From a virus: a stretch of DNA of 42,724 bases. How positions within the stretch are numbered: position 1 is the first letter of the stretch; every line of letters starts with the position of its first letter. Positions 18,462 through 25,553 of this stretch are shown here, in pieces. Where the stretch lies: positions 1-42,724 of the IMG/VR virus record IMGVR_UViG_3300030117_000741. One strand, given 5' to 3'. A model generated the notes under the pieces. It was not told the origin of the DNA. It did no database searches and saw only the letters and a list, made by a program, of their open reading frames with translations. Made by a program: the position numbers and the translations under genes.

Positions 18462-18774
18462 TAGTAAGAACTCTTATTTTTTGAGCTATTGGTTTACCTG
18501 ATTTGTCTCGATATTGGAAGACAACACCTGTCTCAGTTTTCAAAATTCCGTATTGATCTAATACTTTGCGTGGGATTCCTCTGTAAGTATCTTCATCCCA
18601 GGTCTTAAATACTGGCACTCTTACTGGCGGAATATACGTCTGTCTGGTGGTTTCTGTTTTTTCTTTGAACAACGTGTTGCATGCAAAGCAGAATTTGTGA
18701 TCTGTATAGACCGCCCGACCATCACTACTGCCACACTCGCAAGGCTCATGACGAATAAATTTAGATTCACTCAT
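18454..18774 (-). CDS. Separate primase zinc-finger protein (N-terminal third of a T7 gp4-like primase, 106 aa)
   Basis: Residues 12-32 carry the primase zinc ribbon, but as C12-x-C14 rather than CxxC, then C29-x2-C32 (PCECGSSDGR...KFCFACN), matching T7 gp4 CGSSDG. Residues ~57-106 match the start of the RNA polymerase domain (DTYRGIPRKVLDQYGI, YRDKSGKPIAQKIR). The reading frame then stops, and the rest of the primase-helicase continues in the next gene. The zinc domain selects primase recognition sites. Its ATG overlaps the NrdR-like gene by 8 nt (ATGAGTGA), the same overlap style as to the helicase, which argues for designed coupling rather than a sequencing error. Confidence 0.88.
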   Translation of the reverse strand: MSESKFIRHEPCECGSSDGRAVYTDHKFCFACNTLFKEKTETTRQTYIPPVRVPVFKTWDEDTYRGIPRKVLDQYGILKTETGVVFQYRDKSGKPIAQKIRVLTNE

Positions 18775-18997
18775 CTACCCCCACCGCATGTTTCATTTCA
18801 GATAAAGCTTTCATAAGAGTTGCAGTTTTAGATATTTTCTGTGCAAGAGTTTTTATGTCTGCACATTCGTAGGTTGTAAATTTTGTTTTGCAGTTAGCAC
18901 AAACCCTTCTCCTAATGACGTAAGGAATATTTCCTTCTGTCCTAGTGTCTGTGCGGTAAATTTCAGTTCTAATAAAGTCGCAATGTGGGCAATTCAT
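18767..18997 (-). CDS. NrdR-like zinc-ribbon protein without ATP-cone (76 aa)
   Basis: C3-x2-C6 and C33-x2-C36 form a zinc ribbon. The signature VIRRRVCANCKTKFTTYE matches the N-terminal DNA-binding ribbon of NrdR, the repressor of ribonucleotide reductase genes. The NrdR ATP-cone is absent; a 30-residue helix replaces it. NrdR ribbons bind NrdR boxes in nrd promoters. A phage mini-version might compete with host NrdR to raise dNTP supply, or simply act within replication. It lies between RusA and the primase in the replication operon. No Shine-Dalgarno is obvious. Confidence 0.8.
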   Translation of the reverse strand: MNCPHCDFIRTEIYRTDTRTEGNIPYVIRRRVCANCKTKFTTYECADIKTLAQKISKTATLMKALSEMKHAVGVDE

Positions 18998-19006
18998 TTT
19001 TTTTAG

Positions 19007-19381
19007 TTAATAAGAGACTCGAAACCAAACGTGTGCTTTTTCAGCTTTTGGTTCATGCTTCCAATAGCAATGGACTTCACTAATAACTTTTACGTTGTCA
19101 TCAATAAAAAGTCTTTCTTCATCTTTAGTGCTAGTCAGGGCATCAAATAATCCACCAAGCAGATTATCAATGTCACCTCTGGCAGCAGTATGAAAAACAA
19201 CTTCAAATTTTTCGCAATAATCTAGTGGTTCTTTTGTCCAATACTCTGAAGCCATACTCCATAAGTCCTTTTTCCATTGCATATATGCTTTGTCCATATA
19301 TGGCCTGGATTGACCCATAAATGAACGTGGCCTGGCTTTGGATCTGGGCCTAATGTGCAAATTAAAATCAACGTACTTCAT
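19007..19381 (-). CDS. RusA-like Holliday junction resolvase / endonuclease (124 aa)
   Basis: The RusA family pattern is visible: KARPRSFMG at the N-terminus, the acidic core GDIDNLLGGLFDAL with D70, D72 and D80, and LFIDDNVKVISEV with D94-D95, where RusA binds Mg2+. It would resolve branched replication and recombination intermediates and takes the place of T7 gp3 endonuclease I. The start at 19381 (MKYVDFNLHI) overlaps the SSB stop by 14 nt; longer in-frame starts within SSB are rejected because they lack family similarity. Confidence 0.87.
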   Translation of the reverse strand: MKYVDFNLHIRPRSKARPRSFMGQSRPYMDKAYMQWKKDLWSMASEYWTKEPLDYCEKFEVVFHTAARGDIDNLLGGLFDALTSTKDEERLFIDDNVKVISEVHCYWKHEPKAEKAHVWFRVSY

Positions 19382-19940
19382 TGAATACAGACTTATTTTC
19401 TTCTGCTTCTTCGTTGACAAAGCCTCCTTGCACTTTTTCAAAAACAGGGTCAGCAGTTCTTTCATAAGCGACATGGGATACAACTTGTGCTTGTCTTGGT
19501 TGATATGCAAGTCCAACTCCTGTTGGGCCTTTCCAGGGATATAGTTCATAAGCAATTATCATTTTTGATCCATTGCCAATAAGGAAGTCATGATTCCATA
19601 AGTTGTTATGGCTATCTACAACCATTGGACCTGATGTAAAACCACCATCACGTTTCCTGGTAAATCTTTTTAATTTAAATGTCCATAAAGTTGATTTGCC
19701 GTCATCACTTTCTTTGCTTGGTAAAGAATTGGCAGATATTTTTGCATTTATTCCATGCTGTTTTGAAAATTCGTCTTCTTGTTTTAATAACCATTCCTGA
19801 TGCTGCTTATTATTAGGATCAAAAACAGCTTCTACACTCCATACAGGTGGTTTGTTAGGTTCAAATCTGTTAGCTTCAGGCTCCCCCAGGAGCTTGCACC
19901 ATTGCACTTCGACTAATGGTGTCTGTAATAATGTGTTCAT
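19368..19940 (-). CDS. Single-stranded DNA-binding protein, T7 gp2.5-like (190 aa)
   Basis: Mostly beta, consistent with an OB fold (EVQWCKLLGEPEA, WTFKLKRFTRK, NDFLIGNGSKM-like strands). It ends in an acidic tail (FVNEEAEENKSVF), the usual partner-binding feature of phage SSBs. It is first in the replication operon after RNA polymerase. No Shine-Dalgarno is evident; instead a 5-bp hairpin (19947-19960) ends 6 nt before the ATG, and a TTACA-N4-TGTAA-type dyad lies about 40 nt upstream. Assignment rests on fold-like pattern, tail and gene order. Confidence 0.8.
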   Translation of the reverse strand: MNTLLQTPLVEVQWCKLLGEPEANRFEPNKPPVWSVEAVFDPNNKQHQEWLLKQEDEFSKQHGINAKISANSLPSKESDDGKSTLWTFKLKRFTRKRDGGFTSGPMVVDSHNNLWNHDFLIGNGSKMIIAYELYPWKGPTGVGLAYQPRQAQVVSHVAYERTADPVFEKVQGGFVNEEAEENKSVFNEVR

Positions 19941-19946
19941 AAATTT

Positions 19947-19960
19947 AAGCGTTATCGCTT
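19947..19960 (-). promoter_or_regulatory. Hairpin AAGCG-ATAA-CGCTT just before the SSB start
   Basis: A perfect 5-bp stem with a 4-nt loop ends 6 nt before the SSB ATG, where a ribosome binding site would be. It could occlude the start and allow autogenous translational control, as known for T4 gp32; here that is only inference. Confidence 0.4.
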
Positions 19961-19979
19961 ACATACTATATGTTGAGTA

Positions 19980-19993
19980 CTACATATATGTAA
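19980..19993. promoter_or_regulatory. Dyad CTACA-TATA-TGTAA upstream of SSB
   Basis: One mismatch from TTACA-N4-TGTAA. It lies in the 80-bp gap between the RNA polymerase stop and SSB, about 40 nt from the SSB ATG. A looser partner (ACATACTATATGT) follows at 19961-19973. Confidence 0.6.
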
Positions 19994-20020
19994 ATATTAA
20001 TAAAACGCTATATTTGGAAA

Positions 20021-22435
20021 TCAAGAAAAAAGATATGGGTTGCTTCCAATTACATTTTCATCCAATGTATTTACCCAGGGCGGCTCTGGTAAATTAATAC
20101 CTGAATTGACGCACATTTCAATCCATGCCTGCTTTAATAGGTCATTTTTATACATGCTATTCATTGTTTTATGCAATGTCTTATGGAGCTCACCTGCTGT
20201 CATCGCTTGAGTAGCAAAGCAATCATGATTAGTAAGTACTGGTATGGCTTGGTCTTCACAAGTGTTGAGTAGCGATACCAAATATGCACTATCAAGTGAA
20301 TGTGCAAAATTAGCTCCAATACTTTTATTAGCTTGTGTTGCAGATAATGGTGCGTTTATTGGTTGATCTTGCAAATTAACATTTAATCTTTTACCAAATA
20401 AAAAGGTTCTTACAGTTCTTGTTGTAGGTTCTCTGTCTGCTACTTTCATGGGCCATCCAGAAGGTGATGTCCATTCCAATGGTTTTCCTTTTGATAATGT
20501 AATTCTGCAAACTTTCATCAACCATTTTTTTACCTCCATACAAGTGTGTATTTCTTTCTTTAATTCTGCCCATATATGCTTTGCTAAATACTTAGACGGC
20601 ATTGCAACCCTTAAGGCAAATTCATCCAGGGGAACATAATTTAAATGCTCATCCAAAGCTTCTACTAAAGAATCACAAAGACTCATAAAAGATCCACCAT
20701 ATGGACTAGCTAAAATTGGCCCTTTTGTTAATTTTCTATCTATTCCCCTACCTAACCATAATTCAGCTAATGCTTTTTCTTTCTCATCTCCTAATTGCAA
20801 GTCCTGGGAAAGTCTATATGTAACTTGTTCTGCTACTTTTGTATATAAATCTTGTGGTTCGTCACCATATAAATTACATAATCTTCCTACATTTTTATCC
20901 CTTACGAGGGCGGAGAGTATTCCGCAACCTGACGTAGTTTGATCAAATCGTACTGGAACATCGCATTTCCTAAATTTTATTGCTTGTTCTACACCCCTGC
21001 AAAGTTGTAAGAATTGCCAGGGGTCGTCTGCATCCCGCCACAGGTCTAGATTTTTTAAAGGATCTTGTGCTGTAGCTTTTATTTTTTCAATGTTACGATT
21101 TCCCCACATAAGCCTTTCTTTCCAGGTTTTTTTAGACAAACCATAATGACCAGCCGCTGCCTTTAATAGCCATTCAATACCAGTATCATCTACAGCCATT
21201 TTTGAATTAAAGTGCAAAATTGCTTTTTCAGTATCTGGCCCCATTGTTGTTACATACTTATTTCCTGTATATAGCCTTCCTCGATGATCAGCATGGTAGC
21301 TCTGCCATATAGTTCTGCCGCTTAATTCTTCTGCCATTTGCAAACTTCTTTCGATTCTTACTCTCCTGGGCCTATTTTGCTCCCTATCTCTATGTGCCAT
21401 TGCAGCTAGTCTATTTCTAAGTTTCAAATCTTCCTTTGTTGGGTTGTTACCTAATCTTTCAGGTAAATCCATAGGTGCTCTGGAGCATGGAAACAAACCA
21501 TCTATGCCGTTTTCCCAGGCTACACGTTGCAGATCAACCATTTCAGCATCAACTCTTAATGGTGTTTCTTGTAAATAATTAACTGCTGTTAAAACCTTTA
21601 AAAGATTTGCTGTTTTGTAATGAGTTATGGCAGTTGTATGTTTTTCTTCATGGTCTTGGATTGGTACTCTTACTAAACATTCCTGGTTATCAATCATCCC
21701 TCCTCCATACAAACCATTCCAGGGATTTGGAGGGCAAACCATTGCCGTATAAACACCTTTATATGCAGCAGCAGGGCACTCTCTTATTAATTCTTCTGCT
21801 TCTTTTGTTGGTATTACAAATCTAGGTGTGGTCTTTCCTATCCTTCTTTTAATGACCCTGACAATACCAGTTGCAGGCACAATATGATCCAATAAAAAAC
21901 GCCCTACATGCAGGCGTGTAACGTCATTCCAAAATGGTATTGGGCAGCCTAGTTTTCTCATAATATCTCTAGTAGCAATTCTTTTTCTTCCTATCCCTTG
22001 TCTTATTAAATGTCTAAATTCAACAGAGCTTTTTTTGTTTAACCTTATTAAACGCTGTTCATCTTCAATTGCTTTACCTAAATTTTGACAGAACGTAGCT
22101 ATCCTAGCCTTTCTGCTTAGTTGGTCTAAAGTCGCAACCAGGGCAACTGCTGCAATGTGATGTGTTCCATCGAAGTTATCAAAAAATGGTATTGCAGCTC
22201 CATTAACTCTTGCTTTATCAGGATTAAGAACAAAATCTTCAAAAGTTCTATCTAATTCATCAGCTAAAGATTCTAAAGAATAGGTATATAACTGCTGCCC
22301 ATAAAGCAATGCAGATTCTTTTCCATAGTCTTTTAACTTGCGTTGTGACGCTGCATGAGATTGTTTTGATCTCAATTCTGCCTTTTTTTGTCTTGCAACT
22401 TGTTCAGCTTTTAGGTCTTTAAGCTGGTTGCACAT
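20021..22435 (-). CDS. T7-like single-subunit RNA polymerase (804 aa)
   Basis: All catalytic elements of the T7 gp1 family are present: YHADHRGRLYTG, motif A with D498 (VRFDQTTSGCG), motif B RKLTKGPILASPYGG with K571 and Y579 (the same 8-residue spacing as T7 K631/Y639), and motif C NHDCFAT with D738. It should transcribe the phage middle and late genes from phage promoters. T7 RNAP is 883 aa. I choose the ATG at 22435; an in-frame TTG at 22498 would add 21 unconvincing residues. It lies downstream of integrase, as in other T7-like cyanophages with int-RNAP order. Which motif is its promoter is unresolved (see the AACCACGACC and TTACA-N4-TGTAA entries). Confidence 0.95.
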   Translation of the reverse strand: MCNQLKDLKAEQVARQKKAELRSKQSHAASQRKLKDYGKESALLYGQQLYTYSLESLADELDRTFEDFVLNPDKARVNGAAIPFFDNFDGTHHIAAVALVATLDQLSRKARIATFCQNLGKAIEDEQRLIRLNKKSSVEFRHLIRQGIGRKRIATRDIMRKLGCPIPFWNDVTRLHVGRFLLDHIVPATGIVRVIKRRIGKTTPRFVIPTKEAEELIRECPAAAYKGVYTAMVCPPNPWNGLYGGGMIDNQECLVRVPIQDHEEKHTTAITHYKTANLLKVLTAVNYLQETPLRVDAEMVDLQRVAWENGIDGLFPCSRAPMDLPERLGNNPTKEDLKLRNRLAAMAHRDREQNRPRRVRIERSLQMAEELSGRTIWQSYHADHRGRLYTGNKYVTTMGPDTEKAILHFNSKMAVDDTGIEWLLKAAAGHYGLSKKTWKERLMWGNRNIEKIKATAQDPLKNLDLWRDADDPWQFLQLCRGVEQAIKFRKCDVPVRFDQTTSGCGILSALVRDKNVGRLCNLYGDEPQDLYTKVAEQVTYRLSQDLQLGDEKEKALAELWLGRGIDRKLTKGPILASPYGGSFMSLCDSLVEALDEHLNYVPLDEFALRVAMPSKYLAKHIWAELKKEIHTCMEVKKWLMKVCRITLSKGKPLEWTSPSGWPMKVADREPTTRTVRTFLFGKRLNVNLQDQPINAPLSATQANKSIGANFAHSLDSAYLVSLLNTCEDQAIPVLTNHDCFATQAMTAGELHKTLHKTMNSMYKNDLLKQAWIEMCVNSGINLPEPPWVNTLDENVIGSNPYLFS

Positions 22436-22445
22436 TTTTTGCAAC

Positions 22446-22672
22446 TTGCAACTTATGTGTCTCCCCCATATTGTGAGACATACGGAAGTGTAATGCAAGT
22501 AAAGACTCTAGTTACTAAGCCACTTTTATTTACTCTACACCCTTGTAGTCTTTATGGTATCACATTTGCAATGTGGTCAAGATTCACTCCTAGACTAGGC
22601 ATTTCGTTATGGTTGCGTGTTGGTTGCATCGTCAATCTGCAACTTATTATGATCTAACATTAGACCACATTG
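22446..22672. other. Candidate attP / integrase-binding region
   Basis: The short RNAP-integrase gap and its edges are unusually repeat-rich. TGCAACTTAT occurs twice in the same direction (22447-22456, 22638-22647). CAATGTGGTC (22569-22578) and GACCACATTG (22663-22672) form a 10-bp inverted repeat, extendable to 13 with one mismatch. TAAAGACT (22500-22507) and AGTCTTTA (22547-22554) form an inner inverted repeat. Arrays of short arm-type repeats next to an integrase 3' end are typical of attP sites. No tRNA-like core could be recognised, so the crossover sequence is not assigned. Confidence 0.4.
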
Positions 22673-23671
22673 TAAGTTATTCATTCTTTCGGCAACAGTT
22701 GTTAATTGTGTTATATCAACGTGAGCATATCGTTGAACTGCCTGCAAAGATTTCCAACCACCCCATTGCATCACCTGGACTAAACTTACTCCTTGAGCTG
22801 TTAATCGTGTTGCACATGTATGCCTGGTGCAATGCGTAGTTAATTCATTATCCAGGCTTAAACCAAGCACTCCCTTAGCCATATCAAATTGATGTGTCCA
22901 GGCTTTATATTTCATACCCCAAATTCTTTGAGTGCTAATTGTAGGCATGTATGGTGCTACAGCGTTTAAAGCAGCTTCTGTTAAAGGTACTGTTCTTGCA
23001 TTATGGTTTTTTGTTTTTGGATAAATAACTCTTTTCTTATATATATCTACTTCTCTTCCCATCATCCGTTCTGCTTCTGAAAACCTACAGCCTTGTTCAA
23101 TTAAAAAGACAAACATATGAGCTAATTTTGGTTTATGTATGGCATAAAAATAATTAACAAATGCCGTTTCTTCTTCTTTGCTAAATACTCTTTCTTTCGT
23201 GTTATCTAATGGCAAACCTTTAGGGAAATTTGGCAATTCTTTTATATATCCCATTTCATGACTATCAACAATCATGCAACGTAACGTACTTGCCTTCCAA
23301 TTTATAGTTCCAGGTTTATTTCCTAAGCTAAAAAAATGCTCTCGCATGCTATGTATATCTTTTGCTTTAATCCATTGCACAGGATGATGAGCACCAAAAA
23401 ATTTAATGACCTGCATGCCATAATTCATTGCATTAGGGCCGCATGACTTGTGTTTCCATCTAAGGTTATAACTTAAATCAAACGCCTGGGATAGCGTGTA
23501 CATATCGCCTGATCTTCTTCTTGCAGGCTGCAAAGTATCAGCATTTTTATATGCTTCGGCCTGTTTTTGAATAACTAATTCCTTAGTAGCTGCTTTTAAT
23601 TGGATTCTTCTGCCATTAATTTTAAAGTCAGCAATCCAACCCTTCTTATGAGGATTTTTTCTAATAGACAT
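22607..23671 (-). CDS. int: Tyrosine recombinase / phage integrase (354 aa)
   Basis: Catalytic residues of the family can be traced: R196 (GCRFSEAERM), Lys in PKTKNHNART, H280 and R283 in HCTRHTCATRL, the Trp-containing GGWKS in place of LGH, and nucleophile Y315 in VQRYAHVDI. The N-terminus (KKGWIADFKINGRRIQLKA) looks like an arm-binding AP2-type domain; the middle is a SAM-like core-binding domain. It would integrate the genome by site-specific recombination. AACCACGACC lies 7 nt before the ATG in place of a ribosome binding site. Integrase genes occur in several marine T7-like podoviruses, though stable lysogeny is rarely shown. Confidence 0.93.
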   Translation of the reverse strand: MSIRKNPHKKGWIADFKINGRRIQLKAATKELVIQKQAEAYKNADTLQPARRRSGDMYTLSQAFDLSYNLRWKHKSCGPNAMNYGMQVIKFFGAHHPVQWIKAKDIHSMREHFFSLGNKPGTINWKASTLRCMIVDSHEMGYIKELPNFPKGLPLDNTKERVFSKEEETAFVNYFYAIHKPKLAHMFVFLIEQGCRFSEAERMMGREVDIYKKRVIYPKTKNHNARTVPLTEAALNAVAPYMPTISTQRIWGMKYKAWTHQFDMAKGVLGLSLDNELTTHCTRHTCATRLTAQGVSLVQVMQWGGWKSLQAVQRYAHVDITQLTTVAERMNNLQCGLMLDHNKLQIDDATNTQP

Positions 23672-23678
23672 GTTTTTT

Positions 23679-23688
23679 GGTCGTGGTT
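23679..23688 (-). promoter_or_regulatory. AACCACGACC element before integrase
   Basis: An exact 10-bp copy on the minus strand, 7 nt before the integrase ATG. It is one of five copies within 23.6-28.3 kb. No Shine-Dalgarno lies between it and the start. Confidence 0.6.
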
Positions 23689-23696
23689 GTTGGGGT

Positions 23697-24017
23697 TTAA
23701 GTGATGTTTTTTAGGTTCTGATGTATTGATTTACCTTTTTTGGTAAGTCTTACTCTATACCTTCTTCCTTCTTGTGGGTCTATAAATATCTCAACAAGTC
23801 CTAAACTATTACCCCTATGCCTGGCATTTTCACTTAACGCATTTGATATACGACTTACAGCAGCATTAGATAAGTTAAATCTTTCTTCTATTTCCCTGTA
23901 AGTACAGGATTCTTGCTTTGCAATAAACAAAAATACCTGGGTGTGATGTAATGGCAGAACTCCTGGGTCTAAAGCACCTAAAATATCCAGAGCCGCCTCC
24001 AGTTGACGTAAATCCAT
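23697..24017 (-). CDS. MarR-like winged-helix regulator (106 aa)
   Basis: The winged-helix pattern is clear: VFLFIAKQESCTYREIEERF (helix and turn), LSNAAVSRISNAL (recognition helix), then a wing (LVEIFIDPQEGRRYRVRLTKKG). This is the MarR/DUF24-like arrangement. It lies directly upstream of integrase in the minus-strand order, a place suited to a repressor of the lytic programme. A TTACA-N4-TGTAA-type dyad lies upstream (24228-24241), raising the possibility of autoregulation. No Shine-Dalgarno is visible at the ATG. The direction of its regulation is unknown. Confidence 0.78.
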   Translation of the reverse strand: MDLRQLEAALDILGALDPGVLPLHHTQVFLFIAKQESCTYREIEERFNLSNAAVSRISNALSENARHRGNSLGLVEIFIDPQEGRRYRVRLTKKGKSIHQNLKNIT

Positions 24018-24175
24018 GAAAAATCAGATGGTGTAGGTCTTGTTTCTTTAACTAAAGAAAACGATAGCCCTTTTCTACGTTTTGTGCGAGTTCTAAATAT
24101 TGAGAAATGTAACCCATAACTGCCGTTAGGGATAAGAATAGAAGTTATTAAGGTGGCATCATGGTGTAATTTCAT
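23978..24175 (-). CDS. Possible small protein overlapping the MarR-like gene (65 aa)
   Basis: An open frame beginning MKLHHDATLITSILIPNGSY with a plausible beta/basic composition. It covers the otherwise empty stretch before the MarR-like gene and overlaps it by 40 nt. It has no convincing ribosome binding site and no recognised family, so it may be either a real leader gene or chance. Confidence 0.35.
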   Translation of the reverse strand: MKLHHDATLITSILIPNGSYGLHFSIFRTRTKRRKGLSFSLVKETRPTPSDFSWIYVNWRRLWIF

Positions 24176-24227
24176 TAAACTATATTCTTTATAACATAAA
24201 GTTATAACAGAGATTTGGAACTATATC

Positions 24228-24241
24228 TTACACATGTGCAA
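24228..24241. promoter_or_regulatory. Dyad TTACA-CATG-TGCAA upstream of the MarR-like region
   Basis: One mismatch from TTACA-N4-TGTAA, in the 152-bp gap between the two MarR-like units. It would be the natural autoregulatory site if one of these proteins binds this family of dyads. Confidence 0.65.
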
Positions 24242-24327
24242 ATATTACAGATATATTAAGCTGTCGGTATAATTGCCTACTCAAAACCCCTTAAATATTT
24301 ACATATAAAGATTTTTTATATGTGAAG

Positions 24328-24681
24328 TTATAATTCATCACTTGTGATGAGTTCCAGCAATTGTATGCCTAATCTAGACAGTTCTAAATGTTTTGCTCTT
24401 TGAGTGCCCTTTTTACGCTTCAATATACCTATCACAGGCTGAACCATTTCTCCTTTTCTGTTTAATTTGGGTATAAATGGATAGATTGCCTTGTTTACTG
24501 AGGCTGCATCTGCTCCTGTTTTTTGTGCTAATTGTGCTATTGTTTGTGACTCCTGGGCGACATATAAAAAGCACTCGACAGACAGAAGGCCAATTCTGCT
24601 GTCGGTGCTATTTTGTCGGAGCATAGTCAACAATCTTGCGAAGGTTCTGTATTGCTCTTTAATCATTAACGATGTTGCCAT
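24328..24681 (-). CDS. Second MarR-like winged-helix protein (117 aa)
   Basis: Residues ~33-75 form a helix-turn-helix of MarR type (SVECFLYVAQESQTIAQLAQ, then ADAASVNKAIYPFIPKL as recognition helix). A basic wing follows (IGILKRKKGTQRAKHLELS) and a C-terminal helix. GGAG lies about 10 nt before the ATG at 24681, and its start overlaps the zinc-ribbon gene by 16 nt. It is the second such regulator within 1 kb and shares architecture with the downstream one but little identity by eye. Target unknown. Confidence 0.72.
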   Translation of the reverse strand: MATSLMIKEQYRTFARLLTMLRQNSTDSRIGLLSVECFLYVAQESQTIAQLAQKTGADAASVNKAIYPFIPKLNRKGEMVQPVIGILKRKKGTQRAKHLELSRLGIQLLELITSDEL

Positions 24682-25013
24682 ACAGTATTTTCTCCATAAT
24701 GAAGTCTATGAAACGGAACATAACATTTTATATCTGGGTTAACAAAAGCAACTCTTTTTGAAAGTTTTTTTGCTCCACATCTAATAGTCCATTGTTCCTT
24801 TTTAGTGGTGCGTCCACATTGTTCGCACTTTTTTTCCTTCCAGGAAAGCTTATAAACTCTATGTTGATGACGGCAATAAACACAATAAACATCACTTCCA
24901 TGCCTATATGCTTTTTGATATTTTTTTATTTTTGTTCTGTAAATAATATCTACATGAACAATCTCATTAGAGTAGTCATCAATAAAAAAATCAATGTTGG
25001 TTCGTCTGGTCAT
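24666..25013 (-). CDS. Zinc-ribbon early protein (115 aa)
   Basis: C44-x2-C47 and C63-x2-C66 form a zinc ribbon (YCVYCRHQH ... KCEQCGRTT) within a basic protein. The N-terminus (NIDFFIDDYSNEIVHVDIIY) is predicted beta. No family recognised; the ribbon suggests binding of DNA, RNA or a host transcription component. It overlaps a two-helix membrane gene upstream by 23 nt and a MarR-like gene downstream by 16 nt. Confidence 0.7.
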   Translation of the reverse strand: MTRRTNIDFFIDDYSNEIVHVDIIYRTKIKKYQKAYRHGSDVYCVYCRHQHRVYKLSWKEKKCEQCGRTTKKEQWTIRCGAKKLSKRVAFVNPDIKCYVPFHRLHYGENTVWQHR

Positions 25014-25146
25014 TTTTAAAAATTGAATAAATAATTATTGATCCAACTACTAATACAAATACAGGTTCGGCAAATCCGACCAATAAATATATTAAAGCTG
25101 GTAAAGAAATAGAGCCGCCTACAAATATGAGGGCAGCTCCTAGCAT
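24991..25146 (-). CDS. Small two-helix membrane protein (51 aa)
   Basis: Two hydrophobic segments (LGAALIFVGGSISLPALIYL and VFVLVVGSIIIYSIF) with a short FAEP turn. A GGAGGAGG ribosome binding site sits about 20 nt before the ATG, so initiation at an upstream ATT (25155 region) cannot be excluded. It overlaps the next gene. Function unknown; small early membrane proteins of phages often alter the host envelope or exclude other phages. Confidence 0.6.
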   Translation of the reverse strand: MLGAALIFVGGSISLPALIYLLVGFAEPVFVLVVGSIIIYSIFKNDQTNQH

Positions 25147-25157
25147 TTTTTTCTTAA

Positions 25158-25283
25158 TTAGTTTTCCTCCTCCTTTTGTTGTTTGGTTAAGCCAAGATCT
25201 TTAAACATTTGAAAAATCTTTTGATTTATCTCTTCTTGTTTTTCTTTAGGAAGAGATATGTAAGGTGTTTGATCTTGTTTCAT
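25158..25283 (-). CDS. Small acidic/lysine-rich early protein (41 aa)
   Basis: MKQDQTPYISLPKEKQEEIN opens a helical charged peptide. AGGAGA precedes the start and the ATG overlaps the upstream stop (ATGA at 25280-25283). No family recognised. Confidence 0.6.
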   Translation of the reverse strand: MKQDQTPYISLPKEKQEEINQKIFQMFKDLGLTKQQKEEEN

Positions 25284-25483
25284 TTTTTCTCCTGGACTTT
25301 CGGCTCGTAAACTTTTACGCTTTTAAGCTTGTCTTCTTCTGTACTGATGTACACTTTTTTGCCTTTTTTAGTTTCTTCACGAAACTTTTTATGTTCGGCG
25401 GCTACATCTTCAACAGAATTTAACTTGTTAATGTCAATTTCTTTGGTGTTGCCGTCCATGTCCATAAATGAAAAACTAGGCAT
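25280..25483 (-). CDS. Small early protein (67 aa)
   Basis: MPSFSFMDMDGNTKEIDINK begins a mixed beta/helix protein with a lysine-rich end. AAGGAGA lies 6-7 nt before the ATG, and the AACCACGACC element is 17 nt upstream. It heads a run of overlapping early genes down to the MarR-like regulator. No family recognised. Confidence 0.68.
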   Translation of the reverse strand: MPSFSFMDMDGNTKEIDINKLNSVEDVAAEHKKFREETKKGKKVYISTEEDKLKSVKVYEPKVQEKK

Positions 25484-25500
25484 GATTAAATCTCCTTTTG

Positions 25501-25510
25501 GGTCGTGGTT
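25501..25510 (-). promoter_or_regulatory. AACCACGACC element before the 67-aa gene
   Basis: An exact copy on the minus strand. It is directly preceded (minus sense) by the TGCTGG hairpin of the 20-bp repeat and followed by the ribosome binding site. Confidence 0.62.
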
Positions 25511-25511
25511 T

Positions 25512-25531
25512 AATGCTGGTGAGTCCAGCAG
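25512..25531. repeat. 20-bp direct repeat, copy 1, containing hairpin TGCTGG-N5-CCAGCA
   Basis: aatgctggtgagtccagcag is identical to 26352-26371. The 6-bp stem TGCTGG/CCAGCA encloses the loop TGAGT. In the minus sense it contains GGACTCACC, which shares GACTCAC with the T7 promoter core. Confidence 0.75.
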
Positions 25532-25553
25532 AGGAGGGATTTAACCCCCTCCT
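25532..25553 (-). terminator. Stem AGGAGGG/CCCTCCT at a gene end
   Basis: A perfect 7-bp GC-rich stem (25532-25538 with 25547-25553) spans the stop codon of the 73-residue gene. There is no U-run, so it may be a processing or pausing structure rather than an intrinsic terminator. It abuts the 20-bp repeat. Confidence 0.4.

Noticed and set aside
22579-22606. tRNA-like 3' end (GATTCACTCC...) near the integrase as an attP core
   Set aside because: It cannot be folded into a T-arm with a 5-bp stem or matched to an acceptor stem.
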